DNA from: Chamaelirium japonicum
Taxonomy: Eukaryota; Streptophyta; Magnoliopsida; Liliales; Melanthiaceae
Direction of reading: 5' to 3'
DNA: 64,000 bases
NCBI GenBank assembly: GCA_947650365.1
Contig: OX393552.1
Coordinates: 49,058,999-49,122,998, forward strand
Part shown: piece by piece, positions 33,140 to 44,887 of the stretch
Numbering within the stretch: the stretch's first letter is position 1
How the letters are laid out: every line of letters starts with the position of its first letter
Position numbers and translations under genes: made by a program
The notes under the pieces: model-generated
The model's database searches: none
What the model was told of the DNA's origin: nothing
The model's input: the letters and a program-made list of their open reading frames with translations, nothing else

Positions 33140-33950
33140 TTATATCATAGATTTCAGATGAGCAACATTTCGAGTTGTTGACAACCCATGGTCTTCTATT
33201 CTAATTGGTTGATAGAATGCTTCCTCTTCAGCTGACTGTGTCAGTTGCCAGAATCTTGAATTCTGCAAGCTTCTTTCATCTTGATTATAGATGGGGGTCC
33301 TGACAGGATCCTTGCCCTCCTTTGAACTCCTGGAGATATCTCTCTTGCTAGAGTCTTCCAAGTGGTACGAAAGAGACTTGTATTTTGTAGTTGGATATCC
33401 GTGGCATCGGTGGAAGTCACAGTAGACCGATTTATTTGCCGTGTGCTTTGAATCAGGTGGGAGAGGATTCGACCACTTGAGAAAGTCTTCGTGCTGGATC
33501 TGCTCGAGGACAATATCGATTGGCAGATTCCAGTATGTGAACTTAGCTCTCTTGGGCGAGGGAGGTGTGTGATTCCCATCTTGAGGTCGTTTGGATGGCT
33601 TGCCTTCCTTAGCTTGAGCATTGTGAATCTAAGCCATCAGTATTATCTGCTCCTTGTTAGCAGGACACTTCTTCAGGTCACGTCCCTTGTGTGCTACCTG
33701 GTCATCCTCCACTTCGATCTCCCATTGGATTTGGTCGAACAACTCTACGAGAGAGATAGGCGGGTTGCGGATGAAGTCATTGTAGATGTGGAAGTCATAA
33801 CGCAAGGCATTCTGGAATGCCAACATGATCGTTTTCATCGTCGAGGTGACATTTGGAGAGCACTGCCTGCTTGTTTTTGGAACCTCCGAGTGAACTCTCA
33901 GAGGGTTTCATCGGAGCCCATCCATAGTCAGTAGAGGAAGTCTAGCTTCT
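33140..33950 (-). pseudogene. gypsy gag, 3' part (decayed)
   Basis: Minus-strand continuation of the gag split by Cassandra. It begins with codons for LDFLY directly at the Cassandra border, which join to the PETK of the 5' part. Later it contains a gypsy gag C-terminal zone (RCHGYPTTKYKSL, then LEDSSKRDISRSSKEG). Several stops and frame changes interrupt it. No protease, reverse transcriptase or integrase follows; the 185-bp array begins instead. Confidence 0.65.
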
Positions 33951-34137
33951 TGTGATCACTAAGATCCAATAGTCCAAGAGCCAAGAGCCAAGACTCATGA
34001 GTCTGTGATGCTAAGATGGATGAGGTGAGGTGAGGTGTACAAGGCCACGAGTTAGCCCCACATCACTTAGAGAGAAGGAGATCCGGAGCTACTTATATAA
34101 TTTCTGCTCTCAAACATAGAAGACACGTTTTAAAAAT

Positions 34138-34238
34138 CGTACGCCGCTATAGATTTCGTAAGAACTCCGTAGTTAAGCGTGCTCGGGCGAGAGCAGTACT
34201 AGGATGGATAATCACCCTGGGAAGTTCTCGTGCGGGCA
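34138..34238 (+). promoter_or_regulatory. 5S rRNA-like pol III promoter region, Cassandra left LTR
   Basis: Contains box A AGTTAAGCGTGCT (34171-34183) and box C CTGGGAAGTTCTCGTG (34217-34232) as in plant 5S genes. The intermediate element is altered (GATGGATAAT instead of GATGGGTGAC, 34204-34213). It is not a functional 5S gene: the 5' third is diverged. Confidence 0.85.
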
Positions 34239-34552
34239 CGGGCAAAGCGGATAATATCTTATGTGTTTGGGGCGGATGTTACAAAATGGTATCAGAGTCG
34301 GTTCTCCTCGCAATGAGGGGGTCTAACCCTACACGAGGACGTGTAGCCCTAAGGGGGTAGATTGTGACGACCAAGATCTAATAGTCCAAGAGCCAAGAGC
34401 CAAGACTCCTGAGGCTGTGATGCCAAGATGGATGAGGTAAGGTGAGGTGTACAAGGCCATGAGTTAGTCCCACATCGCCTGGAGAGAAGGAGATCCTAAG
34501 CTACTTATATAATTTCCCATCTCAAACATAGAAGACACATTTTAAAACCGTG

Positions 34553-34650
34553 CACCACTACGAAATTCGTAAGAACTCCGTAGTTAAGCATGCTCGGGCA
34601 AGAGTAGTACTAGGATGGGTGACCACCCTGGGAAGTTCTCGTGCGGGCAT
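34553..34650 (+). promoter_or_regulatory. 5S rRNA-like pol III promoter region, Cassandra right LTR
   Basis: Box A AGTTAAGCATGCT (34582-34594), intact intermediate element GATGGGTGAC (34614-34623) and box C CTGGGAAGTTCTCGTG (34628-34643). Spacing matches 5S genes. It preserves the intermediate element better than the left LTR. Confidence 0.85.
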
Positions 34651-34694
34651 GGGCAAAGCAGACAAAATCTTGTATGTTTGGGGCGGATGTTACA

Positions 34695-34960
34695 CTTCGT
34701 CTCTGGCTTGATGTTCAGCCGGTAGTGCTGGACGAAGAGGTCTGCCAGGTCCCCACATAGGTTGACGGAGCATATCGGGAGATTGTGATACCAGTCCAAA
34801 GACATATCGTCCAAGCTGCGAGCAAAGGTCCGGTATAGAACCTGGTTGTCATGGTTGTGCAGTGTCAATGCCTGTTTGAAGGCGAGGATGTGCAACGTTG
34901 GATCTCCCATTAGACAGTTGAACTTAGGGAGAGCAGGAGTTCTCTAGTTTCGAGGAAACT
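34695..34960 (-). pseudogene. gypsy gag, 5' part
   Basis: Minus-strand frame reading MGDPTLHILAFKQALTLH and LDDMSLDWYHNLP, then LADLFVQHYRLNIKPETK. This is the retrotransposon gag pattern of plant Ty3/gypsy elements (helical capsid region with the conserved WY/WF and F..HF-like motifs). It is cut by Cassandra directly after PETK and resumes at 33950. Confidence 0.75.
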
Positions 34961-35800
34961 GAGCTCGAAGAATTTACCAATGAAGTGGCTCTTCGGAGGC
35001 ATGGTCGCTTCTACGATCGCCTTGTTGGTCGAAGAGACATCTCAAATGAAGGGGAGAAAGGTAGGACTCAGAAGCCCTCCAATCCAGGCGATGTTCCATC
35101 GGAGTTCGGTTGTTGTTGAGATGTGGCCGAGTTCTAGAGCGATGTACTCCATTCCGAACCTCCCTCCAACAGAGAGGGTCAGAGGATGATTCAGAGCCGA
35201 GAGGTTCGGGTTGACGAGTTGACTCATCGAGACACTTCGAGACTGTCTGTCTAGAAATGAGAGGCAAGGATCCCCTCGAAGAGGGCTCGAGGGACCGTCG
35301 GGAGGTATTGCTGACCATGGGAGGTCAACTCCTGCTTCGACAGTGATCTATCGGAGGGAGTCTCTCTCAATCATGAGAGCAGTGTTCTGCTTCATGAGAG
35401 TGAGGAGTTGGAAGTCCTCTATCGTGATCTGATACGTCACCAGAGGGTCGGCAATGGATGAGACGTGTGCTTTCCCTAAACATTGAGGAGACACGCCAGC
35501 AAGCTGAGAAGACTACCGAGGTTGAGCTTTGAGTAGCACAATCAACCAACGGATGACTCCTTGAATCCACAGCGGGTTGCTGCTTCTGGTGTAGGCTCGT
35601 TGCAAACCGACGGCTCATTGAGCGAGTTGTTGGATACTAAGCATTTGGATGCATATTGCTTTCCTCCGACTAGTCCACGGGTTATGTCTTCGCCATTTTG
35701 GTATAGCGATGGAGACAGACGGATTGTTCGAGAAATTGATAGTTGCTTGCTTGACTGAGGAGTTGGGAAGCATCGAGGTCGCTAGTTGATATCGAGAGAT
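34961..35800 (-). other. gypsy leader / gag N-terminal region
   Basis: Region between primer site and gag. Frames are short and broken. Phrases similar to the leader of the first gypsy element (6.2-6.9 kb) occur, such as the GAGCGAGT…GGAT stretch near 35615. No function assigned. Confidence 0.45.
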
Positions 35801-35816
35801 CCCATAGATGGTGCCA
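35801..35816 (-). other. gypsy primer-binding site
   Basis: Minus strand TGGCACCATCTATGGG immediately after the LTR end, the same site as at 6882-6899 with three substitutions. Confidence 0.75.
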
Positions 35817-35819
35817 AAC

Positions 35820-36233
35820 TATGGGGGGAGATTCACAGCCATCGTATTGGCAACCTTTGAATCCACTATCTCTAACGAAGTAGAGCTACTCTTAATAGGC
35901 CAAGGAGTGCTTGTACAAGTAGACAGAGGGCGAAACATGCTTGATTAGTGTCAAAATACTAGAAGGCTCTGAGAGCTCTAGAAAATAGAAAGTGGGATTT
36001 GAAATAATGGAATTGGATCTGATTTTTGGATCTGGAATTATTTGTTGGGTTTGCTATTTATTGAGGTTTGAGAATATCAGGGGTTTTGGTAAATACCCGG
36101 AGGGATTCATCAGACCTCGAATAGTATCTGTGGGCCCCAGGCAGGGCTACGGATCCTACTGTCATCTTCATGGGCCCCATGCAGGACTGCGGGTCCCACT
36201 GTCATCTCCGTAGACCCCAAGCAAGGCTGGGGG
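35820..36233 (-). mobile_element. gypsy 5' LTR, first segment
   Basis: 414 bp matching the 3' LTR at 27183-27845. It breaks at 36233 where the large copia inserted and resumes at 50389-50471. Confidence 0.8.
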
Positions 36234-39200
36234 TGTTGGAAATAATAATCCCTGGTAGAGGCCCGCAGCGGAAGCAAAGAGAAGGTCCGAGGACCGGGAG
36301 CGGTGTGCGTTACATATCAAAATCTTTATTGAATTGATCTACACGTGCGTGTATGAATCTAGCATGGCAACTACGCGAATCCCTAACGACGATCTAACGT
36401 GAAAGAACAATCTAGCATGTATGTATGTTCTATCTATGCTAGATCTACATGTTAGAGATCATACCTGCGTGCGGATTCTTTCACCGCGACAAGTTTCTTC
36501 TTTGTCGATGGAGACGGGCTCGGATCTGCTCAACATAGCTTCGGTGCGAAAGTCATAACTTTCTGTTTCGAACTCAGATTGGGCTGAAATTTGGACTGCA
36601 GGTAGCCAACTTCGAGACGCAACTTTTACAACAAGTTTAACCTCGTTTGAACTTATATAACTCTTGGAATCATAGAAACAAAGTTGATTTTCTGTGCAGA
36701 TTCTGGACAGCAAAATGTTGCGGGAGATGCCTTCTAGTTCACCCGATCTCACACGATGCATGGCACCTCATCGATGGATCTCTGAGTGCCTCTATCCGGC
36801 GAGCCTTCTCCTTCTACGAAACATCATACAAGGAAGACGAGTCGCCATCCAATGGCACAAGCGAGAGAGAGAGAGAGAGACAAGAGAAGAGAAGAGAAGA
36901 GAGGAGAGGGGACGGCTAGGGTTTCCCCATGCCATGGCCGGCCCCTTGGGGTTGCATCATACATTGGCCGACCCCCGCTCTTCCCTATTTCCTTATATAG
37001 GGTTGGCCTTATCCTTATGGATAAGCCTAGTACGGATAGGATTGACTGATTCAAACCTTCTCCCTATATATCTCTTCTTTATCTCTATCTTTTCCTTGGT
37101 TTTGAAAATAGTCAAAACTAACCCATTTTCTGTGCCTCATGACCGGCCCTTTCATCAGAGGCAACTGTTGTACCTCGTGTGTCCTTAGCGTGGATTTTCT
37201 GTATTAACATTAATAAAGATGACTTTGGTTATTGCTTTAATTAGAATACTGCTATGGTATATGATAATGCTCATATAATAAAAGGACCCTAGGGAATACA
37301 GTAGGCCACTGAGGCGCATGGAGGATCCATGCTTAGGAGACCCAGTGGACCAGTTCTGTGTATACCTAGAACTAGTTCACAGCTTAGATGATACCGGTCG
37401 CTTCACCGAAAACAAGCTGTTGGCAGGTAGAGGATGTGGTGAAGTCTCCACCACGGGAACGTGGGATTCCTATTCACCTGACCAAGCACGATGATCGTGT
37501 TGAACAAGAACTAAGATGGTGCACAGTTCAGTGATTCAGACACTGGTGCAAAAACCGTCTTACTACTATAGATAATCCGTCCTTAACCCTGAGGGACCAT
37601 GTACACTGGGCCAACAAGTTGTGTGGTGCTTTGATGTGACAACGTGTGCGGACCTTTCATAGTCTAATACCACGGTACGTTGGGTTACCCGGCTGGCGCT
37701 TGAGTGACATGTAATCCCTACAGGTTATCCGACATCCAGTGTTGGATGGGTACGTTTTGATGAGTCAATCTGTCCACACAATTAACCTAGGCCTGGTGGT
37801 TGTCAGTATGACTGACGATGTTCCGGATGCTAGGCATAGCACTGGAAGGTGTGTGGTGTTATAGATGACAAGTCATCAAACCCTAGTCAGATGATCGATC
37901 GGGATCTGACGGTGCTCCCCACCGCCCGAGTCGTATCATGGCACCAGTAATATGAGGGACTGAGGATTATCGGAGTATAGTAGAGAACAGGGTTACAAGG
38001 GAGTAACATAAGTTTAGGATCACTAGAGTTCAACTCGCGTCGCACTCTGGGTGGCTACGCGGGTTAATCGGATTAGGGCTGATTAACGGAACTTTCGGTG
38101 TGTCACCGGAATAGTTAATCAGGGATCCGGTTGGAGCTAGAGATCCCGAACGCTGAAGGTTCCACCCTGTCGTTGCGTATAGGAATTGTTCCCCGACCTA
38201 GTTGGATACGTTGGATGCGAAGTAGCGCGATGGAGCGCAAGCCCGGAGCCAAAGAACCTAATTCATATGTGTTACGGGTCGTAGGGGTATTTTAGTAAAT
38301 ACTAAAATATGGCTCAGAACACATTGAATATGGATCTTATATTGAGCAGAATAATTCCAGGAGCTCATAGGTGCTGACGGAACTCGATTCCGAGTAGCGC
38401 ACCTCACTCAGTCTCTCTTTCAGTTTTCCGCTTTTCGTGAAGGGCGTTTTCGTCCAGGCTTCACGATAGACACCCGGAATCCCTAAGAACCACCCCCCCT
38501 TATCCCTATCCACCTAGGGGCCGGCCCAAGCCTCCTTGGAGCTTTGGGAGACCGGCCCTATAAAGGAAATAGGGAGGGGGAGGGCCGGCCCTAGTGCTTT
38601 TCTCATTAGGAAATCCGAACCTCCCCTTCAAGCTCCTCCTTTGTGGTTTCGGCCAAGGAAAAGAGAGGAAGAAGAAGGGAGAAGGAAGAGGAAGAAAGGA
38701 GAAGGAAGAAAGGAGAAAGAGGAGGAGAAAATCTTATGGCTCGCCATCGTCTTCGCAACGGATTCCTCCGTCGGCTCGAAATCCCTGCACTCAGAGACGG
38801 GATTTCGAGGATTCTTCAATTTGCAAAGGACAAGGTGCTATCCGACAGATTCCCTTGCGATTCAAGTGCGGTTTTTCATCTTTCCGTCGTCTCCGGATCA
38901 TAGATCCATAAGGTATGATGAATCTAAACACCTAAGTAGATGCATTCATGTCTTCCGTAGATCATAGTATGCCTCTAGGGTGTCCGCACATATGCTAAGA
39001 TTGTAGATTTGCATGTAGATTGTTTTATAGCGTAATCATAATGAAACATACACCGTATGATCTTCGGATCTTTCTTTTGCTTCTGCTGCGACTCTGATAA
39101 GCGGATCCAATTCCAACAGCAACAACCTCCTAAAACTAATGGGGCCGGCCTTGACCAGTCTCTCAACACTTAGGGCCGGCCCCCTTAGTACATAGCAGCG

Positions 39201-40526
39201 CATGGTATGACCAAAACGCCCTTATGTCACTAGTTGGTCGTTCCTCGTGTACGAGACTTTACAAGGCACACATAAGTGAAGTGCACTAGTGATTTCACTA
39301 TTCTCTGAGGTTCCCGTAGGGTGCCCCTAGTGAAGTCAACTAGTTAACTCGCAATATATCCCGGTGCATCGCACCCATGTGGCAAAGTCCACTTATGGCA
39401 AGGAATTGCTACATGCGTCTCTGCACTAATCTAGGGTTTCCCCTTAGTGCACACACGTAGCTACGTATCTACCGTACACTAGTGCAAAGTACTCACGGAG
39501 TGTATGCTTGGACTTCTCACTTCCTCTAACTTCATTTTGTGTTTTGAGGAGATGGTATAAGAACCATATATAATGTCGATAAGGTGGAACCTTCAAGGAC
39601 CAGGGTTCATGGTTTTCAACTTAGACTCGATCGACACACTACCCGAGTGTACCATCGATCCTCTGAGTCTAAGTTAACCTGCGTGGCCACCTAGAGTGCA
39701 ACGTAGGCTGCACTCCAATTCCCCCAGACTTACTATGTTCTCCCTCATACCTTTGCTCCCCGCTTAGTATGGTAGACTCACTGTCCCTCCATCTGGTGCC
39801 ATAATGCAACTCGAGCGGTGGAGAATACCGTCAGACTCGAGTGCTCATATGACTCGGTTCCTTCCCGGTTGACCACATATATTGTACCTCCGATTACTCT
39901 GACGAGCAACCGGATCCATCATCAGTCCAACTGATGACCACCTGGCTAGGGTTTAATACGACATAGGTCAGACCAAGGAACGCACCTCCCGTTAGGGGTG
40001 TGGATAGCCTGCAGGAGTGACATGCTGATGCAACGCCAGCCGGGTAACCCAGTACACCGTGGTTTTGGATCACTGCATCCGGATCCTCACATATTGGTGC
40101 GCCAAAGCACCACACAACTGGTTAGTCCACCAGACATGGCTCCTCAAGGTTTAGGACCATTTTACCCTAAGCAAAAACACGGTCTAGTGCACCGGTGTCT
40201 GCTCACCGATCTATGCACAGTATTGGTTCCGTTCGGCCACAGATACTGTGCCTGGTAATGACCATGGTGGAGACACCCACATTCTGTCATCCCAACAGCT
40301 TATCCTGATAGGGCGATCAACCCTAATCAGAGCTGCGAACGTATTTAGGTTATATGGGACCAGTCCCTTGAGTCTCCCACTCAAGAGGATTACCATGTAG
40401 CCATGGCTCTCTGTTCTGTTATCAGAACACGTACTAAGGTACGTACCAATATGCATTCCTATGCTATCAACCATACATTGCTAAACTATAGGTTTTTACG
40501 AGCTGTAGACCTCACCAATTCTAACA
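36234..40526 (-). mobile_element. large copia 3' LTR, interrupted by a solo LTR
   Basis: Minus strand starts TGTTAGAATTGGTGAGG (40526) and ends TATTTCCAACA (36234). It is 4293 bp long because a 1953-bp solo LTR plus duplication sits inside. A TATA-like CTATATAAGG lies at about 36997-37006, and a GA run at about 36866. It aligns with the 5' LTR at 48067-50388. Confidence 0.85.
37166..39118 (+). mobile_element. solo LTR of a related copia family
   Basis: Starts TGTTGTACCTCG and ends AATTCCAACA, bounded by GCAAC (37161-37165 and 39119-39123). The uninterrupted site GGCAACAACC is preserved in the 5' LTR (48993-49002) and in the second copy (57526-57535, reverse). It contains a TATA-like CTATAAAGG near 38558. 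It shares scattered stretches with the host LTR (CTCCACCACGG, GGTGCACAG, GTGGTGCTTTG), so it is a diverged relative. Confidence 0.88.
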
Positions 40527-40540
40527 ATCTCCCACTAGGT
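40527..40540 (-). other. large copia polypurine tract
   Basis: Minus strand AGTGGGAGATTG directly before the LTR start TGTTAGAATTGG. It fixes the 3' LTR border. Confidence 0.7.
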
Positions 40541-40784
40541 CTAATGAGGAATAACGGTATTGAGCTCTGTAGCTTCTATATGCTGCCCAAAAGCCTTTGC
40601 AGGAATTCCCTAAAGGAATTGGCAACATTGTCTATAGATTCCACCTCAGTACCGCTACTTGCATTTCCTCCTATAACTGTCAGATTAAGTGGAGTTTATA
40701 CTTGATGGGTTTCCCCTCACGGCGGTGCCTAGTCTCCTTGGACCTTGCTTACCGCTCTTCTGTTGCAACGATAGATAACTGAGC

Positions 40785-41519
40785 CTCTGGTACGCGTCCC
40801 AAGTTCTCTAAGAACTTCCTAAGCTATACCACTTGGTAGACTACCTCGCACGCAACAACGTGCTCAGTCTTTGTGGTAGAGTCTGTGATGCACTCTTGCT
40901 TCATACTCTACCAACTACCGCTTCTAATCCCAAGATAAAAAAAATCCCTAAAATCGATTCTCTGGAACACACATCTGACACCAAAGTCAGATCCTGTGTG
41001 TCCAATCGATATCAGGACCTGTGAAGTGTAAGCTAACTCACAATCCTTACTTAATGAGGATTTCTGAGTATACCCTTCACTTTAGTCCAGTGATTTGGAT
41101 CCGGGTTCGATTGAAACCGACCCATGAATCCTGCTGCGCAATAGATATCTAGCCTCGTAAAAAGAATCTGGCTAGAATCTTATCTTCATACGTAGCCTGT
41201 GACAGCAAGAGAACCTTGCTCTGGTAATCTCGAGTTACCTTGATTCCCAGAACATAACTCGCCTTACTTGGGTCTTTCATATCAAATTGTGATGACTACA
41301 AACCTTTACCGTAAACAATATTCTTATGTTATTTTCAATCAGTAGAATATCGTTAACGTAAAGTACTAAATACACCCTTGTAGCTATTTCACCGTTTTTG
41401 TACCAACTTGGTTTATCCTTATTCTGATCAAATCCGTGTGAGCGGATTCCCTTGATCAAAATAGATATTCCATCTTGGATGCTTGCATCAGTCCATAAAT
41501 GGACCTTTGCAACTTGCAT
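40785..41519 (-). pseudogene. copia reverse transcriptase / RNase H remnant
   Basis: On the minus strand the reverse transcriptase region is recognisable: HGFDQNKDKPSWYKNGEIAT, then LVLYVNDILLIEN. The usual catalytic YVDD is YVND (41349-41360), losing an aspartate, and the frame breaks just after it (41284-41297). Further on, out of frame, ASYVLGIKVTRD-like and RNase H-like sequence (CEVVYQV…LRKFLENLG) follows. Many stops interrupt it. The plus-strand copy shares the same lesions. Confidence 0.8.
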
Positions 41520-41878
41520 TCCATATCTTCCTGACCTACTGACACAAACCCTGGGGCTGTATCATCCATATGTCCTTTCCAAATTCCCGTTAGGGAATAA
41601 CTGTCTCGACATCCATCAACCAGATCTCCCAACTATAATGGGCTGTGATGGATTTAAGAGGATTCGAAATAACTTTGGCATAGCTACCAGTGAGATAATT
41701 TTGACATAGTCAATCCCTTCTCATTTGGTAACTAATCTAGTTACTTAAGTCTTAACCGGGTGCTCTTCTTATACACCTCCTACACCCCGAAGGGTGATAG
41801 TGCTATAAGTGTCAAGACTGTTCCAAGGGATATTGATGCAAGCTTACCTCTATGGTCTTTTGTCAGTCAGAGCTGTCG

Positions 41879-42146
41879 GAAGCTTCCACTACTTCTTCAT
41901 AGCTCTAGGGATCATCCTCCTGAAACTCTGGATTAACTATCGAAGTTTCTCCATAGTATCTTTCAGGAGCTCTGATGGTCCCACAATGACGAGGTGGTGG
42001 TGGTACAAAGGAAGCTCCCACTACTTCTTTGTAGCTCTAGGGACCATCCTCCTAAAACTCTGGATTAACTATCGAAGTTTCTCTATAGTATCTTTTAGGA
42101 GCTCTGATGGTCTCACAACGACGAGGTGGTGGTGGTACAAAAGTGA
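41879..42146. repeat. 132-bp tandem duplication in copia pol
   Basis: Segment starting GAAGCTTCCACTACTTCTT (41879) is repeated from 42011 with about 8 differences. The second copy of the element has a single unit at about 62221-62350, so this duplication is specific to this copy. Confidence 0.85.
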
Positions 42147-42491
42147 ATTATTTCTACAGTGTCTGGTATACTAGTTTCTTGTATCATCTACTCCCACTAC
42201 GTTTTCAGATGCGCACTCTCTACCAGTACCTAGTAGTTCATCCAGAACTACCTTACTGATAAACCTATGGTCTATAATATAATCTTGGTCTAGGTAGATG
42301 GTGTTCGTAGAAACGATTACCTTCCAAACCTTAAGATCATAAAACAGTCCACCTTATGCCTCCTAAGGGTAACCTACAAACATATATACCTGGAACTACA
42401 TCTCCATCTCATCCCTCTTGTCTTTTTGCACAAGTGCAGGACAACCCTATATCTCGAGACACTATAGTGTCAGCTTTCGCTTAGACCATAA

Positions 42492-44627
42492 TGTTGGAAT
42501 TTAATCCGGGTCAGAGGCTCGCAGCGGAAGCGATTTGGCGGTCGAAAGACCGTTCATGGTGCACGTTACACTATTTAATTTTCATAGAAACTAATCTACA
42601 TATGTGTGCATGTGTATGCACGAGAATCGAAAACCCCTAACGGCAATCTAGCATAATGATTAACTAGCATGCATGCAAATCATAATGCTCGCTAGATCTA
42701 TATGTTAGATTACACATACCTTTCGTACGGATCTTTTAACCGCGGAGAATTGTCTTCTTTGTCGATGGAGACGGAAGATCGTTCGCGAAGATGCCGATGG
42801 TACGAATTTAGATGTTACCTTTCTTGTTCACCTGATCTCACACGATGCACGGAACGTCGCTCTCAGATCTCTGAGTGCCTCCGAAGAATGACCCTTCTCC
42901 TTCTTCAGAACTCCACGCGAGGAAGACGAAGTAGCAAGCGGAAAACGGAGAGAGATTAGGGAGAGAACTAGAGAGATGAGAGAGGAGGGGGTTCGGTTTT
43001 TCTGGTACATGGGGCCGGCGCCCATAGGTCCTTTTATAGGGCCGGCCAACCCCCTTGGATAAGGATCCAAGGGGATAATGACCCCCTCTCATTATCTCTC
43101 CATTATCTCCTTTTTATCTCTCTGCGTATTTATCCGTTTTCCCACTTTTTAGGGCTCGATCTTAACCGTTTTTATCGCCCCATCCCTATCTATATGGCCG
43201 GCCCTATAGATGAGGGATTCTTATCCCTACATCATAGGGCCGGCCCTAGCAAGGTGCCTCACTACTAGGGTCGGCCAACAGTGAGGTCCGGCAGAGTGAG
43301 GTTTTTACCAAAACACCCCGACGCCTCATTTTGACCATTTCTAGCGTGCGATACCTAGCGGCCACTTCCTAAGTGATCTTTACTAGTTACCTACTATTAA
43401 CTGAGGCCACCGGAGGGTGCCTCTAGCAAAGTCAACTAGTCAACTCGCAACATACCCCGGTGCATCGCACCTATGCAGCGAAGTTCACTTATGGCTAGGG
43501 ATTACTACATGCGACTCTGCACTAGTCTCGGGCTCAACCCTTAGTACTCGTATGTAGTTACGCATCTATCGTGCTCTAGTGCCAAGCACACACGGAGCGT
43601 ATACTTCTTTCTTCCTCCTAATGCTTGTGGTGTTCCGAGGAGACGGTTCAAGAACCGTACATAATGTTGATAAGGTGGAACCATCAGGGACCGGGGTTCA
43701 TGGCTTCCAACTTAAGCTCGATCGACACACTACCCGAGTGTACCATCGATCCTCTGAGCTCGAGTTAACCTGCATAGCCACCCAGAGTGCGACGCAGGCT
43801 GCACTCCAATTCACCCAGACTTACTATGGTCTCCATCATACCCCTGCTCTCCGCTTAGTAGTGGTAAACCCGCTGTCCCTCCACTTGATGCCATGATTCA
43901 CTTCGAGCGGTGAAGACTACCGTCAGACTCGAATGATCATATGACTTGGTTCCTTCCAGGTTGACCTATACATCGTACCTCTGATTACCCCGTCGAGTAA
44001 TCGAACCCGGTCAACAGTCAAACTGATGACCACCAGGCCTGGGTTTGGTACAGTGTAAGTCACACCAAGGAACGCACCTCCCATCAGGGGTGTGGATGGC
44101 CTGCAGGAGTGACACGCTAATGCAACGCCAGCCGGGTAACCCAGTACACCGTGGTTTTGGATCACTGCATATGGACCCTCACACATTGGTGCGCCAAAGC
44201 ACCACGCAACTGGTTAGTCCATCAGTCGTGGTTCCTCAGGGTTTAGGACCGTTTTACCCTAAGCAGAAACACGGCTTAGTGTACCAGTGTCTGCTCACTG
44301 ATCTGTACACCGTGTTAGTTCCGTTCAGCTACAGACACTGTGCCTGGTGATGACCATGGTGAAGATATCCCATGAACTGTCATTGCCAACAGCTTATCAT
44401 GATGAGGCGACCAACCTGATCATAGCTGCGAACATATTTAGGTTATACGGGACCAATCCACTTAGTCTTCAACTCAGTGGACTACCATATAACCATGGCT
44501 CTCTGTTCTCTAAAGAACACGTAACTATGTTACGCACCTATATGCATCTCATATATATTAATAACTATCAATCTTTATTAGACCAAAACTTAAAGTTTTA
44601 CAAGCTTAGAACACATCAATCCTAACA
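42492..44627 (-). mobile_element. solo LTR inserted in the large copia pol
   Basis: Minus strand runs from TGTTAGGATTGATGTG (44627) to AAATTCCAACA (42492), 2136 bp, bounded by CATAA (42487-42491 and 44628-44632). The second element copy has the unoccupied site at about 61881-61886 (CTATAGTCTAAGCG). The LTR is clearly related to that of its host (shared CACCAAGGAACGCACCTCCC, CCTGCAGGAGTGACA, GCGCCAAAGCACCAC). Confidence 0.9.
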
Positions 44628-44674
44628 CATAACTCTCTATAGGTCTGAGGCACTGATCTAGATAAAAGATAGTT

Positions 44675-44887
44675 TCAGATATAAGCTACTGTTTTAAGGT
44701 ACATCCCCACCAAAAGGTGGGTAGTACACTTGGCAATATTCATCATACTACGGGCTATGTCAAACAGAGTCCGATTCCTTCTCTCGGAGACTTCATTCTG
44801 ACGTGTCATCCTTGAAGCATTTAACTGGGAGATAATCCCATACTCCCTCAGGATCCTATGGAACCCATCCGATAGGTTCTCGTTCAT
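44675..44887 (-). pseudogene. copia integrase remnant
   Basis: Minus-strand frame includes LREYGIISQL, RQNEVSERRNRTLFDIARSM and LKTVAYI. This corresponds to the distal core of copia integrase, where the usual form is PQQNGVAERRNRTLLDMVRSM. The catalytic glutamate position (E of ERRNRT) is present, but the upstream DDE part is broken. The frame stops just before the solo LTR insertion. Confidence 0.8.

Larger units (their letters stand above)
33951..34694 (+). mobile_element. Cassandra retrotransposon (TRIM carrying a 5S rRNA-like LTR)
   Basis: Two LTRs, 33951-34283 (333 bp) and 34363-34694 (332 bp), bound a 79-bp interior. The interior starts with the Met-tRNA primer site TGGTATCAGAG (34287) and ends with a purine tract AAGGGGGTAGA. 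LTRs begin TGTGA and end GATGTTACA. Each carries a 5S rRNA-like block (AACTCCGTAGTTAAGC…CTGGGAAGTTCTCGTG), the hallmark of Cassandra. Flanking CTTCT (33946-33950) and CTTCG (34695-34699) look like a mutated 5-bp duplication. It lies inside the gypsy gag, in the orientation opposite to its host, and codes for nothing. Confidence 0.93.

Noticed and set aside
34138..34650. Two 5S rRNA genes
   Set aside because: Boxes A and C match, but the 5' third is diverged and each block is embedded in an LTR with the same ends and primer site, as in Cassandra.
38536..38967. 143-residue frame rich in KEREEEGRRKRKK
   Set aside because: Low-complexity purine run within a solo LTR (37166-39118).
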